From Fluviicola sp. (GTDB taxonomy: Bacteria > Bacteroidota > Bacteroidia > Flavobacteriales_D > Crocinitomicaceae), in assembly GCA_002734085.1 (NCBI GenBank), contig NVXV01000008.1, forward strand, positions 106,268-170,267: a DNA stretch of 64,000 nucleotides, read 5' to 3'. The notes below the pieces were generated by a model. The model saw nothing but the letters and a program-made list of their open reading frames with translations, searched no databases and was not told where the DNA came from. The translations under genes were made by a program, and so were the position numbers. Shown piece by piece: positions 53,745-63,529 of the stretch. Positions within the stretch are counted from its first letter, which is position 1; every line of letters starts with the position of its first letter.

Positions 53745-56639
53745 ATGGCTGAAGATCAAGATCCTATTGAAGAAAACGAAAACAACGAGCAGGATTCCAA
53801 TGATGAAAATGACATCAATGGTGAAAAGAAGGTGGATGAAAATATTACGCCGCTCAATGGTTTATATGAAGATTGGTTTTTAGATTATGCTTCTTATGTA
53901 ATCTTGGAGCGTGCTGTACCTGGTCTGTATGACGGGATGAAGCCTGTTCAGCGAAGAATTCTGCATTCAATGAAGGAAATGGATGATGGACGCTACAATA
54001 AAGTGGCGAATATCATCGGTAATACGATGAAATATCACCCGCATGGAGATGCTTCAATCGGAGATGCTTTGGTTCAACTAGGTCAAAAGGAATTATTAAT
54101 TGATTGCCAGGGTAACTGGGGAAACACCTTGACTGGTGACTCTGCAGCAGCACCTCGTTATATTGAGGCACGCTTATCAAAATTTGCCTTACACGTTGCT
54201 TTTAATAGTAAAACAACAGAGTGGCTTACCAGCTATGATGGACGAAATAAAGAACCTGATAATTTACCGATAAAATTCCCTTTACTACTAGCGCAGGGAG
54301 CAGAAGGTATCGCCGTTGGTATGGCTTGTAAAATTTTGCCGCACAACTTTAATGAACTTATTGACAATTCTATTAATCATCTACGTGGTAAAAAAGTTGA
54401 AATATTTCCCGACTTCTTGACAGGAGGAATGGCCGATTTCACCAATTACAACGATGGTTTAAGAGGAGGGAAGGTACGTGTTCGCGCTAAGATCAGTAAA
54501 GTTGATAACAAGACTTTAAGTATTACAGAAATTCCGTTTGGTTCGAATACGACAAACTTAATAGAGTCCATACTTAGAGCAAATGACAAAGGCAAGATTA
54601 AAATCAAGAAAATTGATGATAACACAGCCGAATTTGCCGAAATACTGATTCACCTTAGCTCTGGAGTCTCTCCGGATAAATTAATTGATGCACTTTATGC
54701 GTTTACAGACTGTGAGATTTCAATTTCACCAAACTCTTCTGTAATTGATAAAGATACTCCCAAATTCCTCGGTGTTTCTGAAATATTGCGGACAAATACG
54801 GATAATACAGTTGAGCTATTAAAACGTGAATTGGAAATTCGTAAAGGAGAGCTTGAAGAGCAATGGCACTTTAGCTCTTTAGAGAAAATCTTTATTGAGA
54901 ATAAAGTTTATAGCTTAATCGAAGAGGAGGAAACCTGGGAAGGTGTAATCTCCGCGATCGACAAAGGTTTAAAGCCACATACAAAACATCTGAAACGAAA
55001 GGTAACTGAGGATGATATTGTTCGTTTGACAGAAATTAAGATAAAACGGATTTCAAAATTTGATAAATTCAAAGCGGATGATTTAATCAAACGAATCGAG
55101 GATGAACTTATGGAGATTGAACATAAGCTCGCCAATTTAGTCGATCATGCAATTGATTATTTCAAAGACCTAAAAAAGAAATTCGGAGAAGGGAAAGAAA
55201 GACGTACTGAGATTAAAGTATTCGAAAATATAAATGCTTCTAAAGTGATTATTGCTAATGAAAAGCTTTATGTAGATTACAAAGAAGGGTTTATAGGATA
55301 CAAACTAAGAAAAGCGGAATACGTTCAAGACTGTTCTGATATTGATGACATCATTTTATTCTTTAGTTCTGGAAAAATGATGGTCACGAAGATTTCGGAT
55401 AAGAAGTTTGTGGGGAAAAATATAGTACATGCTGCTGTTTGGAAGAAAGGTGATAAACGTCGAATATATCATGTTATTTACAGAGATGGTAAAGGAGGGA
55501 AGGCTTACATGAAAAGATTCTTTGTGAACTCGATTACTAGAGACAAAGAATACGACCTAACTGCAGGGAAGAAAGGTTCAGAAATGTTGTATTTCTCTTA
55601 TCATCCCAATGGAGAAAGAGAGGTTGTTACTGTTCAGCTTAGACCTCGACCACACTTGAAAAAATTAAGATTTGATGTTGATTTTGGAGAGCAACTAATT
55701 AAGAGTCGAACTGCTAAAGGAAACATACTAACGAAAGAAATCGTCTCAAAAATAACTCAGAAAGAGTTAGGTGGCTCAACATTGGCAGCTCGAAAAATTT
55801 GGTACGACGATGTTGTTGGTAGACTGAATGATGACGATAGAGGTAAATTCCTTGGCCAATTTAGAGGAGATGATAAAATATTGACGTTATACAAAAATGG
55901 TGAGTATCGACTCTCTGGCTTCGATCTAACAACACATTTCGATGACGATATGTATCACATTGAAAAATGGAATCCAGACCACGTGATTTCTGCGGTTTAC
56001 TACGATGCCGAAAAAGAGATTCATTATGTAAAACGTTTCGTCTGTGAAGTAACTACTGATAAACGCGTGTCTTTCATCGGCGATAATGAAGAAAATGAAT
56101 TGGATGTGGCTACAACAGCTTATGAGCCTGAAGTTAGAATCATTTACAATAAACTACTAAAAGCAACTAAGAGTCTTCCAGATAGAGTTGTTCGATTAGA
56201 TGAATTAATCGATGTAAAAGGGATGAAATCTCAAGGGAACCAGATTGAAAAGCTGAAAGTTAAAGAAATTGAGTTGACCCATCCAGTTGAAGGTACAACA
56301 CCTTGGCCAGATGAAGAAGAAGATGACGGTAATGATCAGGATGATTCTAGTGACGATTCAGACAACGATGATGACGATGATGGAGGAGGAGATGAACCAA
56401 AAGACGATGGAGGTGCTACCCCCTCAATCTCAAATAAAGGCAACCCAGAGAAAGATGAAAACGTTTCTAATTCAAGTAAAACAAAAAAAGTTAAATCAAA
56501 AAGTTTGAAAAGAAGTCAGGAGGACGTAGGAAAGCCAGATGAACCAGCAAAAGAAATAGAATGGGACATCTCAGATTCTGATTTAAAACGTTCAGAAAAA
56601 CCAAAGGATGACTCTGAATTTCAACCTACTTTGTTTTAA
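53745..56639 (+). CDS. parC: DNA topoisomerase IV subunit A (ParC) with acidic tail
   Basis: The DNA-cleaving subunit. The winged-helix region has LEDGMKPVQRRILHS-like GLYDGMKPVQRRILHSM, with AAPRYIEARLS holding the catalytic Tyr (about 139). Coiled-coil and a C-terminal beta-propeller-like region follow. An N-terminal acidic segment (first ~30 residues) and a C-terminal Asp-rich, Gly-rich and then Lys-rich tail of about 110 residues flank the core. It starts one base after parE. Confidence 0.92.
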   Translation: MAEDQDPIEENENNEQDSNDENDINGEKKVDENITPLNGLYEDWFLDYASYVILERAVPGLYDGMKPVQRRILHSMKEMDDGRYNKVANIIGNTMKYHPHGDASIGDALVQLGQKELLIDCQGNWGNTLTGDSAAAPRYIEARLSKFALHVAFNSKTTEWLTSYDGRNKEPDNLPIKFPLLLAQGAEGIAVGMACKILPHNFNELIDNSINHLRGKKVEIFPDFLTGGMADFTNYNDGLRGGKVRVRAKISKVDNKTLSITEIPFGSNTTNLIESILRANDKGKIKIKKIDDNTAEFAEILIHLSSGVSPDKLIDALYAFTDCEISISPNSSVIDKDTPKFLGVSEILRTNTDNTVELLKRELEIRKGELEEQWHFSSLEKIFIENKVYSLIEEEETWEGVISAIDKGLKPHTKHLKRKVTEDDIVRLTEIKIKRISKFDKFKADDLIKRIEDELMEIEHKLANLVDHAIDYFKDLKKKFGEGKERRTEIKVFENINASKVIIANEKLYVDYKEGFIGYKLRKAEYVQDCSDIDDIILFFSSGKMMVTKISDKKFVGKNIVHAAVWKKGDKRRIYHVIYRDGKGGKAYMKRFFVNSITRDKEYDLTAGKKGSEMLYFSYHPNGEREVVTVQLRPRPHLKKLRFDVDFGEQLIKSRTAKGNILTKEIVSKITQKELGGSTLAARKIWYDDVVGRLNDDDRGKFLGQFRGDDKILTLYKNGEYRLSGFDLTTHFDDDMYHIEKWNPDHVISAVYYDAEKEIHYVKRFVCEVTTDKRVSFIGDNEENELDVATTAYEPEVRIIYNKLLKATKSLPDRVVRLDELIDVKGMKSQGNQIEKLKVKEIELTHPVEGTTPWPDEEEDDGNDQDDSSDDSDNDDDDDGGGDEPKDDGGATPSISNKGNPEKDENVSNSSKTKKVKSKSLKRSQEDVGKPDEPAKEIEWDISDSDLKRSEKPKDDSEFQPTLF

Positions 56640-56825
56640 CAGATTTATAGAGAGTTGTTAATATATTAATATTTAATATTGATTTCGCTTAAAAAAACCT
56701 TGTTATTACTATATTTTATGAGGGGTTGCCCATTCTTTTAGAAAATTAACCGCTTGTAAAATATAAAGTATTTTAGTTGTGAAATAGCGTATTTTGCGGC
56801 AAACTATGAAATAAAGTGTTATACT

Positions 56826-57254
56826 ATGAAAAAACTACTACTTGCTGTTTTGTTAATTACATGTGCTACAGCTTATTCTCAAAATTTTAAGGTTGAAAGT
56901 TATGAACCTGTTTTTCAAGATGATCTTGTTAAAGTAAGTGTTGGAGAAGGCATCTATACGGAAGAATCTAGAAATCTTTCTCATTCACGTTATTTCATAC
57001 AGTATGAAAATTTAACGAACGAAGAAATCGAAGTTACTTTATTGAAGGAATTGCACTATGGCGATCGTTGTTATGGATGTAATGATAATGAAGAAAGTTA
57101 TAAAACTGTAGTTATCCCGGCAAACGCTACACTTTCTTACAGTGCAGACAATAATGATAAAAGATTTTACTTTTTTATAAAAGATAACAATGGTTTAATA
57201 AAGTCACAATTAACTGATTTTATAATTAAAATCGTTAAAACTACAAAACTATGA
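56826..57254 (+). CDS. Small secreted protein coupled to the T9SS surface protein
   Basis: An unrecognised 142-residue protein with a signal peptide (MKKLLLAVLLITCATAYSQ). The mature part is beta-rich, with two close Cys (GDRCYGCNDN). Its TGA overlaps the ATG of the 1783-residue gene (ATGA), so both are translated from one mRNA. A role with that surface protein is plausible but unproven. A TATTTTGC element lies upstream as a possible -7 box. Confidence 0.65.
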   Translation: MKKLLLAVLLITCATAYSQNFKVESYEPVFQDDLVKVSVGEGIYTEESRNLSHSRYFIQYENLTNEEIEVTLLKELHYGDRCYGCNDNEESYKTVVIPANATLSYSADNNDKRFYFFIKDNNGLIKSQLTDFIIKIVKTTKL

Positions 57255-60200
57255 AACGAACTATTACTACTTCAAAAATAATAGGTCTTGCCTTTATAAC
57301 TGGTGTATTATTTAATATTAATACCAGTCTTGGGCAATGTGAAGTAACAGTTAGCGCCGATCCCTTTGAAATTCAATGTGGTGAAAGTGTTGACTTAAGT
57401 GCTTTTGGACAATCAGATGGGGATGTTGTATTAAGTGAGGATTTCAATTCAGGTGGTTTTGGTCCTGGTTGGGGATCCACGCCAGGGGCAACCAGTTTCT
57501 CAAACCCTTGTTCTCCAGGTGGAGTAGATGGTACTCCACATGCATGGATGGATAATAATACATCTGTTCCAAGAACACTTCAATCTGCGTCTTATGACCT
57601 TACAACAGCAACAGCAGGTGTTACAATATGTTTTGACTTGCTATTTGCAACTCAAGGCAATGCCGCTCCTTGTGAAGGTCCTGATGAACCAGATGAAGGC
57701 GTGTATTTAGAATATTCTACGGATGGAGGAGCAACCTGGCAACAAATTTATTACTTTGACCCTAATGGAGGTAATGATCCAGACCTAACTAACTGGAATA
57801 ATTGGTGTTTTCAGGTTCCTCCTGGTGCAATTACATCAAACACAATATTTAGGTGGTTTCAATCTGCAGATTCTGGTGCGGATTATGATCACTGGGGTAT
57901 TGATAACGTTGAAATTTATCAGAATGATGTAAATGCTGAATTAGAGTGGTTGCATGACGGCTACTCTTATGGTGTAGGGAACCCTGGAGGTGTAAATCCG
58001 AACAGTGTATCTCCAACCACCACTACTACATATACAGCTCAATTAACTACAGGTAATGGAGACGTATGTTCTGAAGATATAACTATAGTTGTAACTCCAC
58101 CAATTTATGATGTAAATGTGTCGGCAGATCCTACAACTATATGCGACGGTGATTGTTCAGACATTACAGGTGATGCCAACTGGGTGCTTGATCCGGGTGG
58201 AATAGAAACCTATGAAAATAACCAACTTGAGATTGTGGCAAGTGGTTCTGCTTCTGTAAATATTAATATCCAAGATTTAAATATGTCTACTGTAGATCCA
58301 GGTTCATTACTTGAAATCTGTATCAATGACTTTAATTATTCAGGAAGTGAACTTTGTACGAATTTTGGTGGATGTAACTGTAATGGTACTCCTATCAACT
58401 TTGGAGACAATTGTAATATTGATGCTTCTAGTTTTAATATTACTGTGACTTCTCCAAGTGGATGTCAAATTACTTTAGTTCCTGCGAATGAAATTACCAC
58501 AACGGGGATTCAGGACATGTGTTTTGTACCAGCTGGTGGAGACCCAATATCTACAGGTTCTGGAAATTATACGGGACAATTTGATCCAGATGAACCCATT
58601 TCAACTTTTGACGGTTGTGATGCAAATGGAGTGTGGACTTTAGAGTTTAATACTGGTTCTGGTGGTTTAGGATTTGGATTTGGCTCTTTGACAGGATGGA
58701 ATATCACGTTCGATGATCCACCAATTTATGGGCCAACAAATACGACATGGTCTCCAGGTACAGGTTTGAGTAGCACAAATACTGTAAATACACAAGCTTG
58801 TCCTGCTACAACAACGACTTACACATTAGAGGTAGATAATGGTGTTCCTGGATGTCCTACATATACAGAAGATATCACAATTATAGTTGACCCTTGTAAT
58901 GGTTGTACACCTCCAGTATTAAATCTTGATCCATTAACAGTTTGTGCTCCCAATGATGCTGATTTGAATAATGCTATTAACGCAACTTCTGATCCAGCTA
59001 ACACAACTTTCCATAACACACAAGCAGATGCTCAAAATGATGTAAATGCTATTGGTAATCTAGTTGGAACTACAGGTTCATATTGGGTGAGAGCAGAGGA
59101 TCCTACAGATCCAACATGTTTTGAAGTGTATGAAATTATTGTAACTGTTATAACTGTGGGTTACAACGTCAATATAACAGACGAAAATTGTGGCAACCTT
59201 GATGGTGAACTTGATTTGACAGGTTCTGGAGGTACTGCACCATATACGTACTCAATTGATAACGGAGCAACTAGTCAGGGAACAGGATTATTTTCTGGAC
59301 TTGCTGCTGGAAGTTACGATATAGTAATTACAGATGATAATGGCTGTCAAGTTACGGGAACTGAGGTAATCAATAATGTGGGTGGACCAACGATTGATGC
59401 TATTAACACAGTTGATCCAACATGTGCTGGTGACTGTGATGGAGAAATTTCAGTTACCGTTTCAGGCGGAACCGCTCCTTATACTTATCAATGGTTAGAT
59501 AACGGTGGTAATCCAATAGGAATTGACGATCCAACAATTACAGGATTATGTGCTGGAGATTATAGTATTGAGGTAAATGATAATTCTGGTGCTTGTATCA
59601 CAACAGATAATGCAACATTAACGGATCCAGCTCCTGAAGACCCTTCATTCACGTTAACTGATTTTTGTGAAAATTCACCGAATAGTGCTACGATCACTGG
59701 AGATGCAGGTGGAACATTTGCTTTCAACCCTGCGCCTGGAGACGGGTCTTCTATTGACCCTGCAACAGGAGAAATAACAGATGGTGTCAACGGAACAACT
59801 TATACTGTTGAATATACTACAGGGGGGGCTTGTCCAGAAACGTCAACGGAAACGGTTTCAGTTACAGGGTTTGGTTTTAACTCAAACATTGTTGACGAAA
59901 ACTGTGGAAACTTAGACGGTGAGATTGAATTGATTCCAAACGGCGGTACTGCACCTTATACCTACTCAATTGATAATGGTGCTACTTCTCAAGGAACAGG
60001 TACATTTTCAAATGTTGCTGCTGGTGTTTACAATGTCGTGATTACAGATGACAATGGGTGTGAATCTACTGGAACTGTAAACGTAAATAATATCGGCGGA
60101 CCTTCGATTGATAATTTAACTCCCACTGATCCAACATGTAATGGAGCTTGTGATGGTGAAATTACGGTTGCTGCTTCAGGTGGAACTCCACCTTATTCGT

Positions 60201-62602
60201 ACCAATGGTATGATGATGCTGGAAATCCAATAGGTATAGACGACCCAACAATTACCGGACTTTGTGCTGGCGACTACAGTGTTGAAGTGACTGACGCTGC
60301 GGGTGGTTCTACTGTTTTAAATACGAATACAGGATTTGAAAACGGCCCAGGAGGTGGTTGTGATTGTGCAGACGATTACAATTGTGGAAACGATGCAGGT
60401 CAGGTATTTGATGGTAACCATCCTGTTTATACTGTGGGAGATCAAGGTTGTGTTAGTTCTGCAAATAACTTTACAAATAGTTTAGGAGCGAACAATGGTA
60501 CTGGTTACATGTATTTTTATGCCGGTGCCGACCAATTTTCAACAGGTCCATTTGCATTTACAGGTGGTGAAACTGTTGAATTATGTATTTGGTATGCTGG
60601 ACCTCAAGGAGCTGGAGCAAGTGGTCAAAATACTGCTAATTCTCACTTCTCCTTTGGAGTTGACGGTGTACAAGTTGGACCAGATATTCCAGTACCGACA
60701 AATACGGGTTGGACTCAAGTTTGTTTTACTGTAACCATGACAGCTGGAAATCATACATTTGAAATTCTTTCTGGTGGCGCGGCTCAATACTCGATTTGGT
60801 TTGATGACTTTACGATTACCGATAATTCAGGTGGTGCTGGTTGTCCAGTAACTTCTGCTACGACGCTTACAGATCCTGTGATAGATGATGCTTCTTTCAC
60901 GTTGACAGATTTTTGTGAAGGTTCAGCGAATAGTGCTTCAGGTATCGCTACCCCAGGTGGAACGTTTGCTTTCAACCCAGCGCCGGGAGATGGTTCAACC
61001 ATTGATGCAGGAACAGGAGAAATAACGAATGGAGTAGGAGGTACTACTTATTCTGTTGAATATACCACTCCAGGGGCTTGTCCTGAAACCTCTATTGAAA
61101 CGGTAGATGTGATCGCAGCGCCTTCATTTACATTATCTCAAGTGAATCCAGGTTGCGGTAGTACTGATGGTGAGATTATTATAAGCAATCTACTCCCTAA
61201 TACTTCTTATGATGTTACGTATAATGATGGTGCCGTAGTTGGACCTCAAAACTTAACAAGTGATGCTGCAGGGGAAATTATCATTTCAAATTTACCTGCT
61301 GGCTCTTACACTGATTTTGAATTGACTTTGAATGGCTGTACAACTATTGATAACACAATAATAGATTTGATTCAGGCGGGTGCTCCTTCAGTTACTGCAC
61401 CTGCAGACCTAAGTGTTTGTATCGGAGAAGATGTAACTTTGACTGCTGGTAATCCAGATGGAGCAACTATTACATGGGATAACGGAGTGAACGATGGTGT
61501 TCCTTTTAATCCAGGAGCAGCAGGTACAACTACTTATACAGTAACTGCGGACCTCAACGGTTGTTCAATAACTGACGAAGTAGATGTAACCGTAAACCCA
61601 TTACCAGTTGTGGATGCTGGTGCAGATCAATCGATATGCGAAGGTGAGTCGATCACATTAAGTGGTAACGGTGCACAAAACTACGTTTGGGACAATGGAG
61701 TAGTGGATGGTACTTCGTTTACACCCGGAAGCACAACAACGTATAACGTCGTTGGTACGGATGCAAATGGATGTATAAATACGGATCAAGTGACCATTAC
61801 TGTTGAACCTGCGCCCGCACCAAGCTTTGTGGGAGATGAGTTGACAGGTTGTAGTCCACATGCTGTAGAGTTTACCAATACTACAGGTGCTGGAACAAAT
61901 TGTACTTGGGACTTCGGAGATGGTGTACAAGTATTTGGATGTGGTACTGTAAATCACATTTATGAAACACCAGGACTTTATACGGTTACCCTGACGGTTG
62001 AAAATGCTGCTGGATGTAGTGGTACAACCACATTAACAAATTATATTGAAGTGACGAGTCCACCAATTGCAAGCTTTACAGCAGATCCTCAAGTTACAGA
62101 TATCAATAATACCGAAGTGAACTTTACAAACACTTCCGTTGGTGGAGTTAATTTTGAATGGGACTTCGGAGATAATTCACCAGATGCGTATACGTACGAT
62201 GCAACACATGATTTCCCGAACGAGGAAGGAGATTCATACATCGTTACACTTATAGCATCTAATGGTGTAGATTGTGCCGATACAGCGCGTTTAGTAATAA
62301 AAGTTGACGATGTTATTATTTTCTACGTACCAAATACATTTACGCCAGATGGAGATCCTCACAATCAAACATTCCAACCCGTCTTCACTTCCGGGTACGA
62401 TCCTCAAGATTTCCACATGATGATCTTTAACCGTTGGGGAGAGGTGATATTTGAAACGTATGACGCATCGCAAGGATGGGATGGAAATTATGGCAGTTTC
62501 GGATATGTGAAAGATGGTACGTATATCTGGACAATCGAATTCCAGGAAACGATGAGTGATAAAAGACACTACCATCAAGGCCATGTGAATATATTGAGAT
62601 AG
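57251..62602 (+). CDS. Giant T9SS (type B) surface protein with SprB and PKD modules
   Basis: A 1783-residue exported protein. Signal peptide (LAFITGVLFNINTSLG), a jelly-roll-like domain (about 60-227, WGIDNVEIYQ), a P-domain-like region (about 310-500), two ~240-residue repeats each with SprB-type modules (CAGDCDGEISVTVSGGTAPY; CNGACDGEITVAASGGTPPY), a jelly-roll domain inserted between two halves of the second repeat's last module (about 1020-1195), an Ig-like pair (about 1380-1510), two PKD domains (1517-1603, 1604-1683) and the gliding-motility C-terminal sorting domain (about 1690-1783, NTFTPDGDPHNQTF, FNRWGEVIFE). It is predicted to be exported by T9SS and anchored to the surface, for adhesion or motility. 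Confidence 0.92.
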   Translation: MKRTITTSKIIGLAFITGVLFNINTSLGQCEVTVSADPFEIQCGESVDLSAFGQSDGDVVLSEDFNSGGFGPGWGSTPGATSFSNPCSPGGVDGTPHAWMDNNTSVPRTLQSASYDLTTATAGVTICFDLLFATQGNAAPCEGPDEPDEGVYLEYSTDGGATWQQIYYFDPNGGNDPDLTNWNNWCFQVPPGAITSNTIFRWFQSADSGADYDHWGIDNVEIYQNDVNAELEWLHDGYSYGVGNPGGVNPNSVSPTTTTTYTAQLTTGNGDVCSEDITIVVTPPIYDVNVSADPTTICDGDCSDITGDANWVLDPGGIETYENNQLEIVASGSASVNINIQDLNMSTVDPGSLLEICINDFNYSGSELCTNFGGCNCNGTPINFGDNCNIDASSFNITVTSPSGCQITLVPANEITTTGIQDMCFVPAGGDPISTGSGNYTGQFDPDEPISTFDGCDANGVWTLEFNTGSGGLGFGFGSLTGWNITFDDPPIYGPTNTTWSPGTGLSSTNTVNTQACPATTTTYTLEVDNGVPGCPTYTEDITIIVDPCNGCTPPVLNLDPLTVCAPNDADLNNAINATSDPANTTFHNTQADAQNDVNAIGNLVGTTGSYWVRAEDPTDPTCFEVYEIIVTVITVGYNVNITDENCGNLDGELDLTGSGGTAPYTYSIDNGATSQGTGLFSGLAAGSYDIVITDDNGCQVTGTEVINNVGGPTIDAINTVDPTCAGDCDGEISVTVSGGTAPYTYQWLDNGGNPIGIDDPTITGLCAGDYSIEVNDNSGACITTDNATLTDPAPEDPSFTLTDFCENSPNSATITGDAGGTFAFNPAPGDGSSIDPATGEITDGVNGTTYTVEYTTGGACPETSTETVSVTGFGFNSNIVDENCGNLDGEIELIPNGGTAPYTYSIDNGATSQGTGTFSNVAAGVYNVVITDDNGCESTGTVNVNNIGGPSIDNLTPTDPTCNGACDGEITVAASGGTPPYSYQWYDDAGNPIGIDDPTITGLCAGDYSVEVTDAAGGSTVLNTNTGFENGPGGGCDCADDYNCGNDAGQVFDGNHPVYTVGDQGCVSSANNFTNSLGANNGTGYMYFYAGADQFSTGPFAFTGGETVELCIWYAGPQGAGASGQNTANSHFSFGVDGVQVGPDIPVPTNTGWTQVCFTVTMTAGNHTFEILSGGAAQYSIWFDDFTITDNSGGAGCPVTSATTLTDPVIDDASFTLTDFCEGSANSASGIATPGGTFAFNPAPGDGSTIDAGTGEITNGVGGTTYSVEYTTPGACPETSIETVDVIAAPSFTLSQVNPGCGSTDGEIIISNLLPNTSYDVTYNDGAVVGPQNLTSDAAGEIIISNLPAGSYTDFELTLNGCTTIDNTIIDLIQAGAPSVTAPADLSVCIGEDVTLTAGNPDGATITWDNGVNDGVPFNPGAAGTTTYTVTADLNGCSITDEVDVTVNPLPVVDAGADQSICEGESITLSGNGAQNYVWDNGVVDGTSFTPGSTTTYNVVGTDANGCINTDQVTITVEPAPAPSFVGDELTGCSPHAVEFTNTTGAGTNCTWDFGDGVQVFGCGTVNHIYETPGLYTVTLTVENAAGCSGTTTLTNYIEVTSPPIASFTADPQVTDINNTEVNFTNTSVGGVNFEWDFGDNSPDAYTYDATHDFPNEEGDSYIVTLIASNGVDCADTARLVIKVDDVIIFYVPNTFTPDGDPHNQTFQPVFTSGYDPQDFHMMIFNRWGEVIFETYDASQGWDGNYGSFGYVKDGTYIWTIEFQETMSDKRHYHQGHVNILR

Positions 62603-62629
62603 TAATAAATTAGTACTATTTTGTTTTAG

Positions 62630-62659
62630 GGGGAGTCATTTTGGCTCTCCTTTTTTTTT
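62630..62659 (+). terminator. Intrinsic terminator after the T9SS protein
   Basis: GGGGAGTCA (62630-62638) pairs with TGGCTCTCC (62642-62650) with two G-U pairs, a TTT loop and nine T's (62651-62659). Confidence 0.85.
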
Positions 62660-62758
62660 GTAAAATGATTACGTTGTTTTCATTAAAAAAAGCAACGTCA
62701 TGCTTTGCGTATCGTTTGTGTTTTTAGGACACTAACGTTAAATTTAAAAATTACTATT

Positions 62759-63529
62759 ATGAAAATTTTATCAACTTTATTATTATGTATGATTACAATG
62801 TTGCAAGTAAATGCGCAACAATTTGTTGACACTTACATTCATATCCGGCCTGATTATTCAGGTGGCTCTGGAGAGCTTTTAGTTTTGGACTGTGAAGATC
62901 CGAATGCAACGGTTGTAAAAACGGTTACTTTTGATGGAAGCGCTTTGCCATCTATGCAAGCAACAGGAATTACTGCATCTGGTCCAAAGGTTTTACATTA
63001 TGAAGCGACTGATGGGGTTAATACGTACGAATTTGAGGCAGAAATCAACTTTGATCCTATGAATCCAAGTATATCCTATACCATTATGCCTTCTACGGAA
63101 CCTATGTCAGTGATTGAAACATTTACATCATCTTCTCAAGCTTGTGATGGGAATATCGAATTAATAGTTTCAGGAGGAAATTTACCGCTTAGTTTTTCTT
63201 GGTACAACAATGGAACGCCAATAGCAGGAACATCAAACCAAACGCAAATTAACAACTTATGTCCAGGTGCTTACGGATATGAATTTAGTGATAATTCAAC
63301 ATTTTGTTCTTCTGGAAATGGAATCATGTTTAATGTGGATATCTCATTACTTGACTGTATTGTAGATGCTTCTGATGTTTCTTGTTTTGGAATGTGTGAT
63401 GCAACAGCAAACCTGATTATAACAGGTCAGGGGACAGGTGGAATAATCATGTCAGAGTTATCCAATGATTTTGGAGATTCAGATCCTATGGAAGATTCAA
63501 CTGGCAAATGCGACATTACCGTTTACTAA
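62759..63529 (+). pseudogene. Secreted SprB-like repeat protein, cut by the IS
   Basis: An exported protein with signal peptide (MKILSTLLLCMITMLQVNAQ). I start at ATG 62759 because an earlier start (62705) would put an unlikely 18 residues before it. The mature part has a beta-rich domain and an SprB-like module (CDGNIELIVSGGNLPLSFSW). It ends at 63529, but its last codons run 33 bases into the transposase gene that lies on the other strand, so the natural C-terminus, likely with a T9SS signal, has been lost to the insertion. The junction is around 63475-63500. Confidence 0.75.

Noticed and set aside
51851..56639. Naming the two-gene topoisomerase gyrA/gyrB
   Set aside because: Adjacent B and A subunits in this order, with a short B subunit, fit topoisomerase IV better than gyrase.
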